This document shows, piece after piece, positions 42,950 to 51,424 of a stretch of DNA of 64,000 nucleotides. Positions within the stretch are counted from its first letter, which is position 1; every line of letters begins with the position of its first letter. The stretch spans positions 726,805 to 790,804 of the forward strand of contig CAWKJX010000004.1 in the NCBI GenBank assembly GCA_963850095.1. Direction: 5' to 3'. The notes below the pieces were generated by a model, which saw only the letters and a program-made list of their open reading frames with translations, ran no database searches and was not told the DNA's origin. The translations under genes and the position numbers were made by a program. Origin of the DNA: Bog-473 sp963850095 (GTDB lineage: Bacteria > Actinomycetota > Acidimicrobiia > Acidimicrobiales > RAAP-2).

Positions 42950-44053
42950 ATGGCTCTCGTGCACCCCTGTGAACAGCTAGTCGCAAATACGCATCTTCCC
43001 GAGACAGGGCTGCGGGAGCTGGCGTCCGGTGTCGACGCCCTCTACCTCTCGGGCCGGGCCGAACTGCCCAAGCGTTTCCTGGCCCGCCTCGAGGACGGCC
43101 GGCGCTGGGCGGGCGAGGCCAAGCGGCCGGCGCCCTGCGAGATCGGCGATCTGACGTTCGGGATCGCTCCCCACGGATGGGGCAAGTACCGCTTCTGCCT
43201 CGACCACGAGATGGCCCGCATCGGCTTCTCCACCAGCCGCCACCTCCCGACCGTGCGGGTCCAGCCCCGTTCCCAGTTCCTCCACGCCGTCGGACCCGAG
43301 GCAGCGGTGAGGGCCGTGCACGAATTGCTCGCGGCCGAGCTGGGCCATTTGCGCTTCTGGGTCAACCGGGTCGACCTCTTCGCCGACTGGCAGGGGTGGT
43401 CCCTCGGACTCGACGACGCCCAGCGTTTCGTCTGCCGGGCCGACGCCCGACGCACCTACGAGGTCGGCCGGCACCCTGACCGGCTTCGAGTTCGGCAGCC
43501 GCACGACGAAGACATTCTGGCCCGCCTCTACGACAAGACGGCCGACATGGCCGCCAAGGACAACGGCTGGTGGCTCGAGGTGTGGGGCGAGCAGTACGTG
43601 CCCGGCCCGCCCGTCCACCGGCTGGAGTTCGAGATCGGGCGCCAGGGACTGGTCGAGTTCGACCTCAACACGCCCGCCCAGGTCCTGTCCGCTGCCGGCG
43701 ACCTGTGGGCCTACGCCACCGGGGAGTGGCTGACCTACCGCTCCCCCACGACCGACCAGACCCGCTCCCGTTGGCCGCTCGCCCCCGAGTGGCGCCAGGT
43801 GCAGCGGGCCACGCTCAGGCACCAAGTCCTCGGCCTGGAACGGCTCCGTCTCTCCCGCCGGGCCACGTCTGTGGCCAAGCTGCTCCCGGGCCTCACCGAC
43901 TACCTGGCCTCGCTGGGCGCCCTCATCGGCACCGAGGGCATCGAAGACACCGTCCGGGCCGTCGGGCATCATCTCCACACCTACGAGATCGTCAGCCACA
44001 CGCCGTTCGCCGATCGGGTTGCCCGCCGCCGCAGCGAGTTGGAGCTGCGGTGA
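42950..44053 (+). CDS. Replication-initiation-factor-like (Rep_trans type) protein
   Basis: A 367-residue protein. Central blocks RFWVNRVDLFADWQGWSLG and ARLYDKTADMAA, followed by VHRLEFEIGRQGLVEF, resemble the conserved segments of Rep_trans replication or transfer initiators, where an Asp-rich motif and a Tyr-Lys motif form the nicking site. A Tyr in LARLYDK is a candidate nucleophile. If correct, the element may replicate or transfer after excision. It lies directly upstream of the small ORF and recombinase, in one operon-like run. The family call is from pattern only. Confidence 0.55.
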   Translation: MALVHPCEQLVANTHLPETGLRELASGVDALYLSGRAELPKRFLARLEDGRRWAGEAKRPAPCEIGDLTFGIAPHGWGKYRFCLDHEMARIGFSTSRHLPTVRVQPRSQFLHAVGPEAAVRAVHELLAAELGHLRFWVNRVDLFADWQGWSLGLDDAQRFVCRADARRTYEVGRHPDRLRVRQPHDEDILARLYDKTADMAAKDNGWWLEVWGEQYVPGPPVHRLEFEIGRQGLVEFDLNTPAQVLSAAGDLWAYATGEWLTYRSPTTDQTRSRWPLAPEWRQVQRATLRHQVLGLERLRLSRRATSVAKLLPGLTDYLASLGALIGTEGIEDTVRAVGHHLHTYEIVSHTPFADRVARRRSELELR

Positions 44054-44226
44054 GCACGGCCGGGCCCGACTACGAGCGGGTGGCTGCCGTGCTCGTGCGG
44101 ATCGGGCTGCGCATGGTGAACGAAGACAAGGTGGAACAGGAGGGCAGCGATGCTGACGGTGGCCTACTGCCGGGTGTCGACAGAGGAACAAGCGGCGGAG
44201 GGCTTCTCGATCGCCGGGCAAGCTGA
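44050..44226 (+). CDS. Possible small coupled ORF (58 aa) overlapping the recombinase start
   Basis: GTG 44050 overlaps the Rep-like stop, and the frame runs 77 bases into the recombinase gene. The first half (DYERVAAVLVRIGLRMVNED) is helical and protein-like; the rest may be incidental. It could serve to couple translation to the recombinase start. Confidence 0.4.
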   Translation: MSTAGPDYERVAAVLVRIGLRMVNEDKVEQEGSDADGGLLPGVDRGTSGGGLLDRRAS

Positions 44227-45705
44227 CAAGCTCCGCGTCTACGCCGAGTTGCACGACCTCGGCGAGGTGACGGTCATCGCCGACCCGGGATTGTCGGGCA
44301 AGAACCTCGAGCGGCCCGGGCTGCAACAATTGCTGCACATGGTCGACGAGGGTCACGTCGCCAACGTCATCACCTGGCGGCTCGACCGGCTGTCGAGAAA
44401 CCTCAGCGACCTCATTCTGCTGGCCGACCGTTTCGGGCAGGCCAACGTCGCCCTGCACTCGTTCACCGAGAAGATCGACCTGTCGACGGCGACGGGCCGG
44501 ATGTTCTACAACATCCTCGGCTCCTTCGCGCAGTTCTACCGAGAGCAGCTGGCCGAGAACGTCCGCATGGGCATGCAGCAAGCCGTGCGCCAGCGCAAGT
44601 GGGTCAATCGACCCAAGACGGGTTACGACCTCGTCGACGGCGAGCTCGTACCGAACGAGATGGCGCCGGTCGTGCGCCGCATCTTCACCCTCCGAGCCGA
44701 GGGGCAGAGTCAGGGCAAGATCGCCGACGCCACGGGGATCAAGTACTCCACCGTGCTCAGCATCCTCGGATCTCGCATCTACCTCGGTGAGGTGCAGATG
44801 AACGGCGAGTGGTTCCCGGGCCACCACGAGGCGATCGTCACTCCTGAGGTCTTCGCCGCCGCCCACCGAGGCCGAGTCAAGGGCCGGGCGCGGGGCACCG
44901 ACCTCCTGTCGGGCAGGGTTCGCTGTGGGCTGTGCCGACGCCTCATGGCCATCGACAAGAACGGCGACGGTCGCAGGCTGTACCGCTGCCACCACCGGGG
45001 CCAGGGCTGCGCGCAGCCTCGCCGGACGAACATCGGATTGCATCGGGCAGCCGTGTTGGGGTTGCGGCTCATCGGGGACGACGTGGAACTGCAGGCCGCC
45101 ATCCGCCGGGAGCTCGAGCGGGCCCGAACGCCGGCCCCCGAGGCCGGCGGAGGGCCCCGCACTCGCCGGTCCCGTCATGGTGTCGAGGACCTGGTTGCCC
45201 AGCGTCGCAAGTTGCTGCGCCTCTATTACGACGACAAGGTCGGCGCCGATCTGTTCGCCGAGGAGGAGGCCCGCTTGTCCGGAGCCATCCGGGAGGCTCA
45301 GCGTGAGGTGGAGGACGCGCGGGTGAGACGGCTCGCTCTGACGATGTCGCACAGCACTTCGACGCCGTAGCCCGCATGCTCGCAAGCCTGGACATCGACA
45401 AGACGTGGAAGGCCGCGACGGAGGTCGAGCGACGCGTCCTGATCGACGAGTTCATCGAGGAAATTTCGGTGTTACCGGATTACCTCGACGTGAAAGTGCA
45501 CGGAGCGCCTTCCGTGCACGTCCTCTACCAGGAGGTTGGACTCAAGGAGTCGGGTTTTGATCGTGTCGGAGGGGGGATCCGAATCAATACCGTGGGCCTT
45601 TTTGATGCCTCCCTCGCTTGGGGATCATCCCATATTGCAGGGAGAATCGATGGCAATCCGGTACGCGAGGTCGGAACCACTGAGCTTTGGCTACCGGCTG
45701 CTTAA
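44150..45705 (+). CDS. Serine site-specific recombinase (integrase) I, one frameshift
   Basis: A large serine recombinase. The N-terminal resolvase domain shows VAYCRVSTEEQ with the nucleophile Ser10 and VITWRLDRLSRN; the recombinase domain contains NRPKTGYDLVDGELVPNE; the zinc ribbon is CGLCRRLM…YRCHHRGQGC; a coiled coil follows. The frame shifts near 45335, after which DKTWKAATEVERRVLIDEF continues the C-terminus to the core at 45563. The last residues past the core (GGIRINTVGL) come from neighbouring DNA, not the protein. ATG 44150 follows AGGAGGG. Confidence 0.88.
45382..45577 (+). repeat. Recombinase 3' end plus core, copy 2 (matches 39688-39881)
   Basis: About 190 bp, highly similar to the remnant at 39688-39881 (offset 5692 bp), ending in the shared GTGTCGGAGGG core. 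Confidence 0.85.
45563..45577. other. Attachment-core copy 2 (GTGTCGGAGGGGGGA)
   Basis: Fifteen bases identical to 55128-55142, the 3' end region of tRNA-Leu(GAG). Marks the junction between the older element I and the newer element II. Confidence 0.8.
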
Positions 45706-45840
45706 CTCCAGTGCGCAGGCGCACGCCGCGGACCAGAATTTGTAGCTACTTGCGAAAATGAGCAGGCGGGAATTTCAAACCGATAATTCTCGACCCCAGG
45801 CCGGCGGAATGGGCCAGTCTTTCCTTGCAGTACGTCCTCA

Positions 45841-45856
45841 GACAAGTTAAATTGTC
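45841..45856. promoter_or_regulatory. Palindrome GACAAgTTAAaTTGTC (operator candidate)
   Basis: A 16-bp near-perfect palindrome (one mismatched pair) ending four bases before the GTG start of the small gene pair at 45860. It overlaps an AT-rich -10-like sequence, as autoregulated toxin-antitoxin operons often show. Confidence 0.6.
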
Positions 45857-45859
45857 GAA

Positions 45860-46096
45860 GTGCGGATCGGCGAGCCCGCCCGTAGCCATGGAATCGCCGA
45901 CGCAGACATGCAACACGCCGTCCGTAACGCGATCAGCCGGATCGAGATGGATGACGACCTCATCATGATGATTGGGTCATCTGAAAGCGGGACGCTGCTG
46001 GCGGTGGGCGTGCTCGGTTATGGCGGAGACGATCCGGTGATCATCCATGCGATGGAACTCCGGCCAACGTTTTTCAGATTCCTGCCTGAGAGGTGA
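45860..46096 (+). CDS. Toxin-like small protein (78 aa) of an uncharacterised pair
   Basis: A 78-residue protein: HGIADADMQHAVRNAISRIE, a strand pair LIMMIGSSESGTLLAVGVLGY, and the ending VIIHAMELRPTFFRFL. This order (helix, beta-sheet, HAM-x-LR-x-x-FxRxL tail) is like BrnT- or DUF4258-type RNase-fold toxins and I recall similar proteins in other actinobacteria annotated as hypothetical. No catalytic residue is proven. GTG 45860 follows the palindrome directly; the partner gene starts five bases after its stop. Confidence 0.7.
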   Translation: MRIGEPARSHGIADADMQHAVRNAISRIEMDDDLIMMIGSSESGTLLAVGVLGYGGDDPVIIHAMELRPTFFRFLPER

Positions 46097-46100
46097 GCGA

Positions 46101-46532
46101 ATGAGACACAGCGATGAAGAGATCAAGCAAGCGGCTAGCCGGTTCGAGCGGCTTGCCGATGCGATTGAGCGCAACCCTGACACTGCCGAGGTCGAACACC
46201 TTGCCGATCTCAAGTCGGTCGCCTCAGCAGCCTCCGCAGTGCAGTCAGCGCAAGCCAGTCTGGTGAAAGCAGTTGAGATCTCTCGGGCCCATGGTCGTTC
46301 TTGGAATGAGCTCGCGGTGGCACTCAACGTGTCCCGGCAGGCGGCCCGCCAGCGCTATGGGACGACTTCAGACGTTACGAAGAAGTCCAAGGTAGATCGC
46401 CAATGGGCGGCTACCTCTCGCAAGACCAATCCCAGGACCGTTACGGCAGCGGCGGCGAAGAAGGAATCGAAGGCCAAGCACGCGGGCGCGAGCAGGGCGG
46501 CATCCTCCAAGCGGGGTCGCAAAACGGCATAG
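46101..46532 (+). CDS. Antitoxin-like protein with helix-turn-helix and basic tail
   Basis: A 143-residue protein. The first 70 residues are helical (EIKQAASRFERLADAIERNP), then HGRSWNELAVALNVSRQAARQRYG is a clear helix-turn-helix, and the last 55 residues are Lys/Ala-rich (AAAKKESKAKHAGASRAA), like a histone-type DNA-binding tail. It is the second gene of the pair, unusual if it is the antitoxin. The upstream palindrome is its likely target. Confidence 0.7.
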   Translation: MRHSDEEIKQAASRFERLADAIERNPDTAEVEHLADLKSVASAASAVQSAQASLVKAVEISRAHGRSWNELAVALNVSRQAARQRYGTTSDVTKKSKVDRQWAATSRKTNPRTVTAAAAKKESKAKHAGASRAASSKRGRKTA

Positions 46533-46649
46533 TTGATCCACGACGCGGGTGGATCGGTCTCGCCCGTAGCCGGTGTAGTGGGCTACCCGTTGGGCGGGCC
46601 GCACGGGGGGTTAAGATCCAGCCGGTTCGGATTGACGTAGGTTCCGAGT

Positions 46650-47610
46650 ATGCCCTGGATCCCTGAAGTGCCGCCTCCGAACCGATGTGAGGCCGGTCGT
46701 GGGTGGAGCCCTTCACCTTGGCCACGGCCAGGAGAGAGTGAGCAGGCGGCGCACGAGCGTTGGAAGTTGGAATGGGAGGCATTCCAGCTCGACCCGGCTG
46801 CAGTAAAGGGAGCGGACGAGACGGCTCAGGTTACGTTCGCCCGGTTCCTCAAAGAACGGTTCGGCCCGCCACTTAGAGACCTCGGGTTCAAGGGGTCGGG
46901 CTCGCGCTACCGCCTTGATCGACAGCCGTTTCAGGGTGGACTGAGCTTCCAGAAGTCGAAGTATTCCAACCGTGCCGCGGTGGATTTCACGATCAATCTA
47001 TGGGTGAGGCATCTGCCAACCGAGCAGACCTTCTGGGGTGATCGGATCGGTTCCATCATGCCCGAGGCGATGGACTTTTGGTGGCGAATACCCGCAGCGG
47101 CCGCGCTCGATGCCCTGCAGATGGACGTGGTCGGCGCAGTTCGCGACTACGCAGCGGTGTTCTTCGAGGTGGCCTCCAACGAGCGCGAGTTTCCTGCTGA
47201 TCCCGAGCGACGGTGGCCGTTGCATTTCGATCCCCCGGAGCTTCACGATGTCAGACGTGCGTCCATGCTTGACCATCTACGCCTGACTCGGCGGCCTGCA
47301 TCGCCTGAGGAGGCAGTGGAGCTGTTGTCGGACCGGGACGCACGGGTTCGGGGGGCGATGCTTTGGCACCTGTACCGTGGAGACCCTGGAGAATTCCCAC
47401 GTGGTCCCTGCTCTCGTCAGTGTGCTGCAGAACGAAACCAACTCGAACGATCGCTCGCGAGCCGCACGAGGACTTGCTTTCGCTCCGTGCGCGCCTTTGG
47501 CAGTTGTGAGACCCGTGCTTGAGAGGAGCGCCACCGACGATGAGAGTCTGGAGGTACGCCTGTCAGCTCGGTACGCGCTGGCCCAGTTGGAACGTCGTCA
47601 GGTGGCATAG
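46650..47610 (+). CDS. DUF4304-like protein with C-terminal HEAT-type repeats, frameshifted
   Basis: The first 230 residues contain a DUF4304-like domain: FARFLKERFGPPLRDLGFKG, then RLDRQPFQGGLSFQKSKYS and VDFTINLWVRHL. From about 47385 the protein continues in another frame with HEAT-like helices (NSHVVPALVSVLQNETNS, ARGLAFAPCAPLAVVRPVLE, VRLSARYALAQLERRQ). The total is not a clean frame, so one indel is present. Function unknown; DUF4304 proteins often occur near polymorphic toxin immunity genes. Confidence 0.6.
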
Positions 47611-47659
47611 GAGGTCCACCGCAGGAGGACAAAAGAGCGTCCCTAAGTGCGATGTGCGC

Positions 47660-47667
47660 GGGTTAGC
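47660..47667. repeat. Target-site duplication, left copy (GGGTTAGC)
   Basis: Matches 49117-49124 at the other end of the IS. Two further bases on each side differ (gg versus tc), so the original duplication may have been 8 or 10 bp. Confidence 0.7.
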
Positions 47668-49116
47668 GGCAATGCCGTTCAGTTAGGGACTGGGCGCGCC
47701 AGGAACGCTGGCTCGGGGTGGTCCGGTCGGCTGGGGCCATGATCGGTGTCTGGCCCGTTTCACATGCCACTTGACGTACTTGCGTTTGACGACCCTCGGG
47801 TTCGTGCGCAGGCGCCGGGCCGGATTGAGCCGTCGAACCAAAAGGGCGACGGCGTGTCGCCAGCTTCGCTCAGCGCCCCGAGGGGGAAAAATCGCGCGCC
47901 AGTGCAATCGAGCGGCGAGCGATGCGAAGAGCTGTAACGAAGCTGACCCGGTCGGGATCCACGCCGACGTTGTCCGCCGCTTCCCACATCAACGTGCGGA
48001 TGGCGTAGTGACAACAGAGGTGTCCCCAGATTTCTTGGAGCACGAGATCGGGCGATTTGGATCGCAACACGGTCCGCGGACCGCGTTGGTGTGTCTTGAG
48101 CTCGTCGAAGGCACTCTCGATCTCCCAGCGCTGCGCGTACGCAGCAGCGAGATCGAGGGCCGAGACGTCGTTCGGATCGAGGATGGTAGTGAAGAGCCGG
48201 TAGTGCTCGTCGTTGACCCGCCCGTCGTCGATTCGGTAGTCGATGACCCGGATGGACAGCGGCTCGGCCCGTCGGCCGGCATTGCCCGAGGGGCGTAGCT
48301 CGGCCAACCACGAGCCGTCGTCGAGGGCCTCGACGAAACGAGGCTTCATGGTGCTGTTGGCCCGCCACAGCAGGTCAGCACCGCTGGCCACGGCCCGTGA
48401 CCACAGGGGAAACCCGCAGAACCCCCGATCGGCCAGCACCAGCATCCCGGGCTCCAAGCGCTCGATCAGCTCACGAGCGAGTGTGTTCTCCGGTGTCGTG
48501 TACTTCCCCACGCAGGCGTCGAAGATGGCGTGGGTCGCGCACTCGGCCAGCGCCACCACCCGAGCTTGGGGGAACGCTGCCTGCTCGCCCTTGTTGACAC
48601 CTGGACGTCCGAAGTGGGCGTCGTTGTCAGGGGTATCGGCGATGTCAAGACATGTCCCATCGATGGCCACCACCCGTCGGCCGCCCAAGAACGCACCAGG
48701 TGTCTGCTTTGTCGCCAACGGGACCGCCACTCTGGAGAACAGCACCTCGAGGGGCTCCGAACCCAGGCGTGAGCGAGCCTGGAAGATGGCCGACTTGGAC
48801 GGCAAGACGATCGGTTCTTCGCCCAAGGTCCACGACAAGCCGTCGCTCAGCAGCCCCAGCACATCTTCATAGGAGCCCTCCGCGTGAAGGGCCATCCCGA
48901 TGGAGAAGTAGGTCATTGACCGAGCAGGCAGGGACCGGCTTCGTTGCTCGGTCCGCCCGCAATCGGCGACGACCTCGTCGACCAACGTCGGCGGGAACGT
49001 CCGGGTCAACACCCCGACCGACACCAGGTCCGAGAACCGCCGGTCCGAGACCGGCTTCCTCCAACCGTGGGGGGCACCCCCAAACTACACGGTTGTGGCT
49101 TAACTGAACGGTATTG
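47668..49116. mobile_element. Complete IS4-family insertion sequence
   Basis: A 1449-bp element with 16-bp terminal inverted repeats: CAATGCCGTTCAGTTA (47670-47685) and the complement of CAATACCGTTCAGTTA (49101-49116), one mismatch. It carries one intact transposase gene on the minus strand and is flanked by GGGTTAGC on both sides. Confidence 0.88.
47870..49024 (-). CDS. IS4-family transposase
   Basis: A 384-residue DDE transposase, intact. The three acidic residues can be placed in VVAIDGTCLDIADTP (first D), LVLADRGFCGFPLW (second D, with the family DRG) and YAQRWEIESAFDELKTHQRG (the E of the Y-(2)-R-(3)-E-(6)-K signature of IS4). GTG 49024 (VSVGVLTRTF) is the only usable start in frame. 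It sits between the terminal repeats with room for the left end downstream. Confidence 0.93.
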   Translation of the reverse strand: MSVGVLTRTFPPTLVDEVVADCGRTEQRSRSLPARSMTYFSIGMALHAEGSYEDVLGLLSDGLSWTLGEEPIVLPSKSAIFQARSRLGSEPLEVLFSRVAVPLATKQTPGAFLGGRRVVAIDGTCLDIADTPDNDAHFGRPGVNKGEQAAFPQARVVALAECATHAIFDACVGKYTTPENTLARELIERLEPGMLVLADRGFCGFPLWSRAVASGADLLWRANSTMKPRFVEALDDGSWLAELRPSGNAGRRAEPLSIRVIDYRIDDGRVNDEHYRLFTTILDPNDVSALDLAAAYAQRWEIESAFDELKTHQRGPRTVLRSKSPDLVLQEIWGHLCCHYAIRTLMWEAADNVGVDPDRVSFVTALRIARRSIALARDFSPSGR

Positions 49117-49124
49117 GGGTTAGC
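49117..49124. repeat. Target-site duplication, right copy (GGGTTAGC)
   Basis: Right-hand partner of 47660-47667, directly abutting the terminal inverted repeat. Confidence 0.7.
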
Positions 49125-49261
49125 TCGCTGTTAGCAATCGGCCCGAGAACGGCGCGATGCTGAACCCCTCAAGTCGAGTCGTGGATTTTACTTGCCAGGG
49201 CCGTCTCGGCCCGTGTTAGCGACAATCTCAACTCCACCAAAGATATCTATGACGACAGCTG

Positions 49262-49450
49262 TCACGCCTCAGGGTCGACGCGCAACTCCTGTAGAGCTTC
49301 GGCCGCGCCCAGGCTCTCGAGTTCGGGTTCCGGACCGGCCAGAAGGTCGTCGAGAAAGGCATGGAAGGCTGCGGGCGAACAGTCCTCGTCGGGGTTTGTA
49401 ACCACCACCACCGCTGAACCAGGCGGCAGATCATGAGGTCGGTTCGCCAT
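49262..49450 (-). CDS. Possible small acidic protein (62 aa)
   Basis: A 62-residue frame: HDLPPGSAVVVVTNPDEDC, then an acidic helix FHAFLDDLLAGPEPELESLG and QELRVDPEA. Good codon composition and a strand-helix pattern support it, but there is no family match. It lies between the IS and the recombinase cassette. Confidence 0.4.
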   Translation of the reverse strand: MANRPHDLPPGSAVVVVTNPDEDCSPAAFHAFLDDLLAGPEPELESLGAAEALQELRVDPEA

Positions 49451-49625
49451 GCCCCATTGTACCGTCCGCTACTGCCGCTGCACTCCCCCACGGTTCGCTT
49501 GGCTGTTGACTCTGGGCTCCCGGCGCGAACGGCAGTCGGGACCACGCTTGTGTCCATCGCCGACGCCGGTTTGTTGGTGGAGGGTCGTATTCGAAGTGGG
49601 TCGTATTCCCGCTATGAAGCGACCA

Positions 49626-51097
49626 TCATCGACCCTGTGCGTCGCGTCGTTGGGCCGCGTATGCACTCCAGTCTCGTGCCGCGAGGGTGGCCCATCTGAC
49701 GGTCGTGTTGGCAGCCAGCCCGAGGATGTCGGAGAGGATTGGGGTGGGGATCTCTCCGGCGAGCTGGAACATGGCGGCCTTGCGGGCGCTGGTCGGCTGG
49801 ATGCCACGAGCGACCAACTGCTTGCGGACGATCTCGGTGTCGAGGTGCCGCCCGGGTATGCCGCCCGGGAACAGCCAGCGGTCGGGCTGGCTGACGAAGG
49901 AGGACTGGCCGGGGCGAGAGAGTTGTTCGACGACCAGTCGATCGAGGGGTTCGGGCAGCTCGATGTCGAGTGAGTCGAAGGTGACGCTCACCCGACCGTC
50001 GCCATGTTGGCTGATCTGGCTGGCCTGCATGCGACAGATCCTGGTCAGCGGTTGGGCGAAGAGGAGCACGAAGAGCCCGGCGATCCGCACGTAGAGACGG
50101 ATGTCCTCGTCGTGAAGGAGGAGCTCGACCTGGGCCCAGCGCTGCTCGTCCGAGACGACGACTTGGGGTGACCATCGTCGCCAGGTGGTGGGCAGTTCGA
50201 GGTCTGAGGTGAGCTTGGTCTGGTTGGTCCAACGAAAGAAGGGAACGACCATTCCACTCCGCCCGCGACGCTCGCCCAGGTAGGCGTCGAGATCGCCTTG
50301 GGTGAGCGCACCGAGGGTCGTCTCACGCTCGGCGAGCCAGGCCAAGAACGTGATGGCCGCGAGGATGAAGGCCCGACCGTTCTCCACGCTGCTTGTTGTC
50401 AGCACGCCGCGTCGCGCCTTCGCGCGCATCGTGCGCAGGATCTGCCAGTTGGCGAAGCGACCGACGATCTCCGCCTGCTCGCGGGGCAATGCGGCGAGGG
50501 TGTCGGCCAGCCACGGGGTGACGGATTCGAGCCTGGAGTGATGCGGCGGCAGGACCTCGAGTGCACTGAGCAGGTCGCGGAGATAGCTGCAGTGCTTTGG
50601 AGGCCGGGAACTGGTCGAGTGCGTCATGGGAGATCTCGATGTCACCCTTGGCCATGACCGCCAAGATGCCCGAACCAACCGACCTCGACAGCCAGTACAA
50701 GGTGCTCTGGGGCCGTCGCGCCGCCATCAGCGCATCGAAGACCGGGACCAGCTGGGGGTGGATCTCTCCGCTCGGATCGGCCAGCAAGATGCTGCGCGCG
50801 TTCTCGCAGCGTGCAGGGTCCACATTGGCGCCCGTAGGGGCTGTCCTCTCGGCCGCAGGTGACGCAGGCATAGACCGGGTCGACCCCACAACAGGTTGCA
50901 CAGGCGGCCCGTCCGGCCCCGTCGCAGAAGGCCAGGACCTTCATCTCGTCGCACCCCGGGCAGGTCTTGGGGGAGCGGGCGAAACGAAGGTCGCAGGTGT
51001 TGCACACGGCCTCGCCGAGGATGACGCGCGGGCACTTTCGTTCCTGCCCACAGTGGGCACAGGTGCTGAGCGCTCGACGGGCCTCACGCGCCATCAT
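49626..51097 (-). CDS. Zinc-ribbon/tyrosine-recombinase-like protein of a recombinase cassette, frameshifted
   Basis: A protein of about 480 residues. The first 80 residues hold a chain of CxxC pairs (CAHC, CNTC, CPGC, CATC, CVTC, CGPC), a multi-zinc-ribbon module. After a frame change near 50800 and another near 50600 it continues as a tyrosine-recombinase-like domain (ARRGVLTTSSVENGRAFILA, RLYVRIAGLFVLLFAQPLTR, VRWATLAARDWSAYAAQRR). The expected His-x-x-Arg is not seen; the region reads PTSARKAAMFQLAG, so the catalytic set is degenerate although a late Tyr remains. ATG 51097 overlaps the HTH gene. Confidence 0.7.
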
Positions 51098-51424
51098 TCG
51101 GTCGGCGGATCTTGGCCCGGATCGGACGCAGGTCGCCGATGCCCGCGACTGCGCGAGCCGCCCGTCGCTGCCTTCTTCTCGACTCTTGCACCTCGAGTTC
51201 GAGCAGGTCGCTCGGGGTGCAGTCCAAGGCGTCGCAGAGGGCGGCCAGCAGATCGAGTGTTCACCCGCTGGGGGGCGGTGGTCACCAGCTTGTGCACGTA
51301 TTGGCGGCTGAGATGGACGTCTCGTTCGGCCAGCAGCGGCAACAGATCGCTGGTCTGGAACGAAGCCGCGTGTGGCCATGACCTGGCGCAGGTTCCAGCG
51401 CAGCACCAGTCGTCGCGTCGTCAT
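51084..51424 (-). CDS. Cro/C1-type helix-turn-helix protein, frameshifted
   Basis: A protein of about 112 residues that starts RLVLRWNLRQVMATRG (ATG 51424), then LLPLLAERDVHLSRQYVHKLV and LLAALCDALDCTPSDLLELE, the standard Xre/HTH_26 pattern ending in the LCxALxCxPxDLL block. Two frame changes occur, near 51350 and 51255. It overlaps the recombinase A stop (ATGA at 51421-51424) and the next gene's start, so all three genes are translationally coupled. Confidence 0.72.

Larger units (their letters stand above)
39882..45577. mobile_element. Integrated element I (about 5.7 kb), serine-recombinase type
   Basis: Bounded by core copies at 39871 and 45563. It carries DUF4160/DUF2442, a MDMPI-like gene, a GNAT/DUF1778 toxin-antitoxin pair, a small element protein, a Rep-like protein and the serine recombinase whose 3' end runs into the right core. 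The exact left end cannot be proved from the sequence alone. Confidence 0.6.

Noticed and set aside
42977..45385. 802-codon minus-strand frame opposite the Rep-like gene and recombinase I
   Set aside because: Shadow of two well-supported plus-strand genes; no family pattern.
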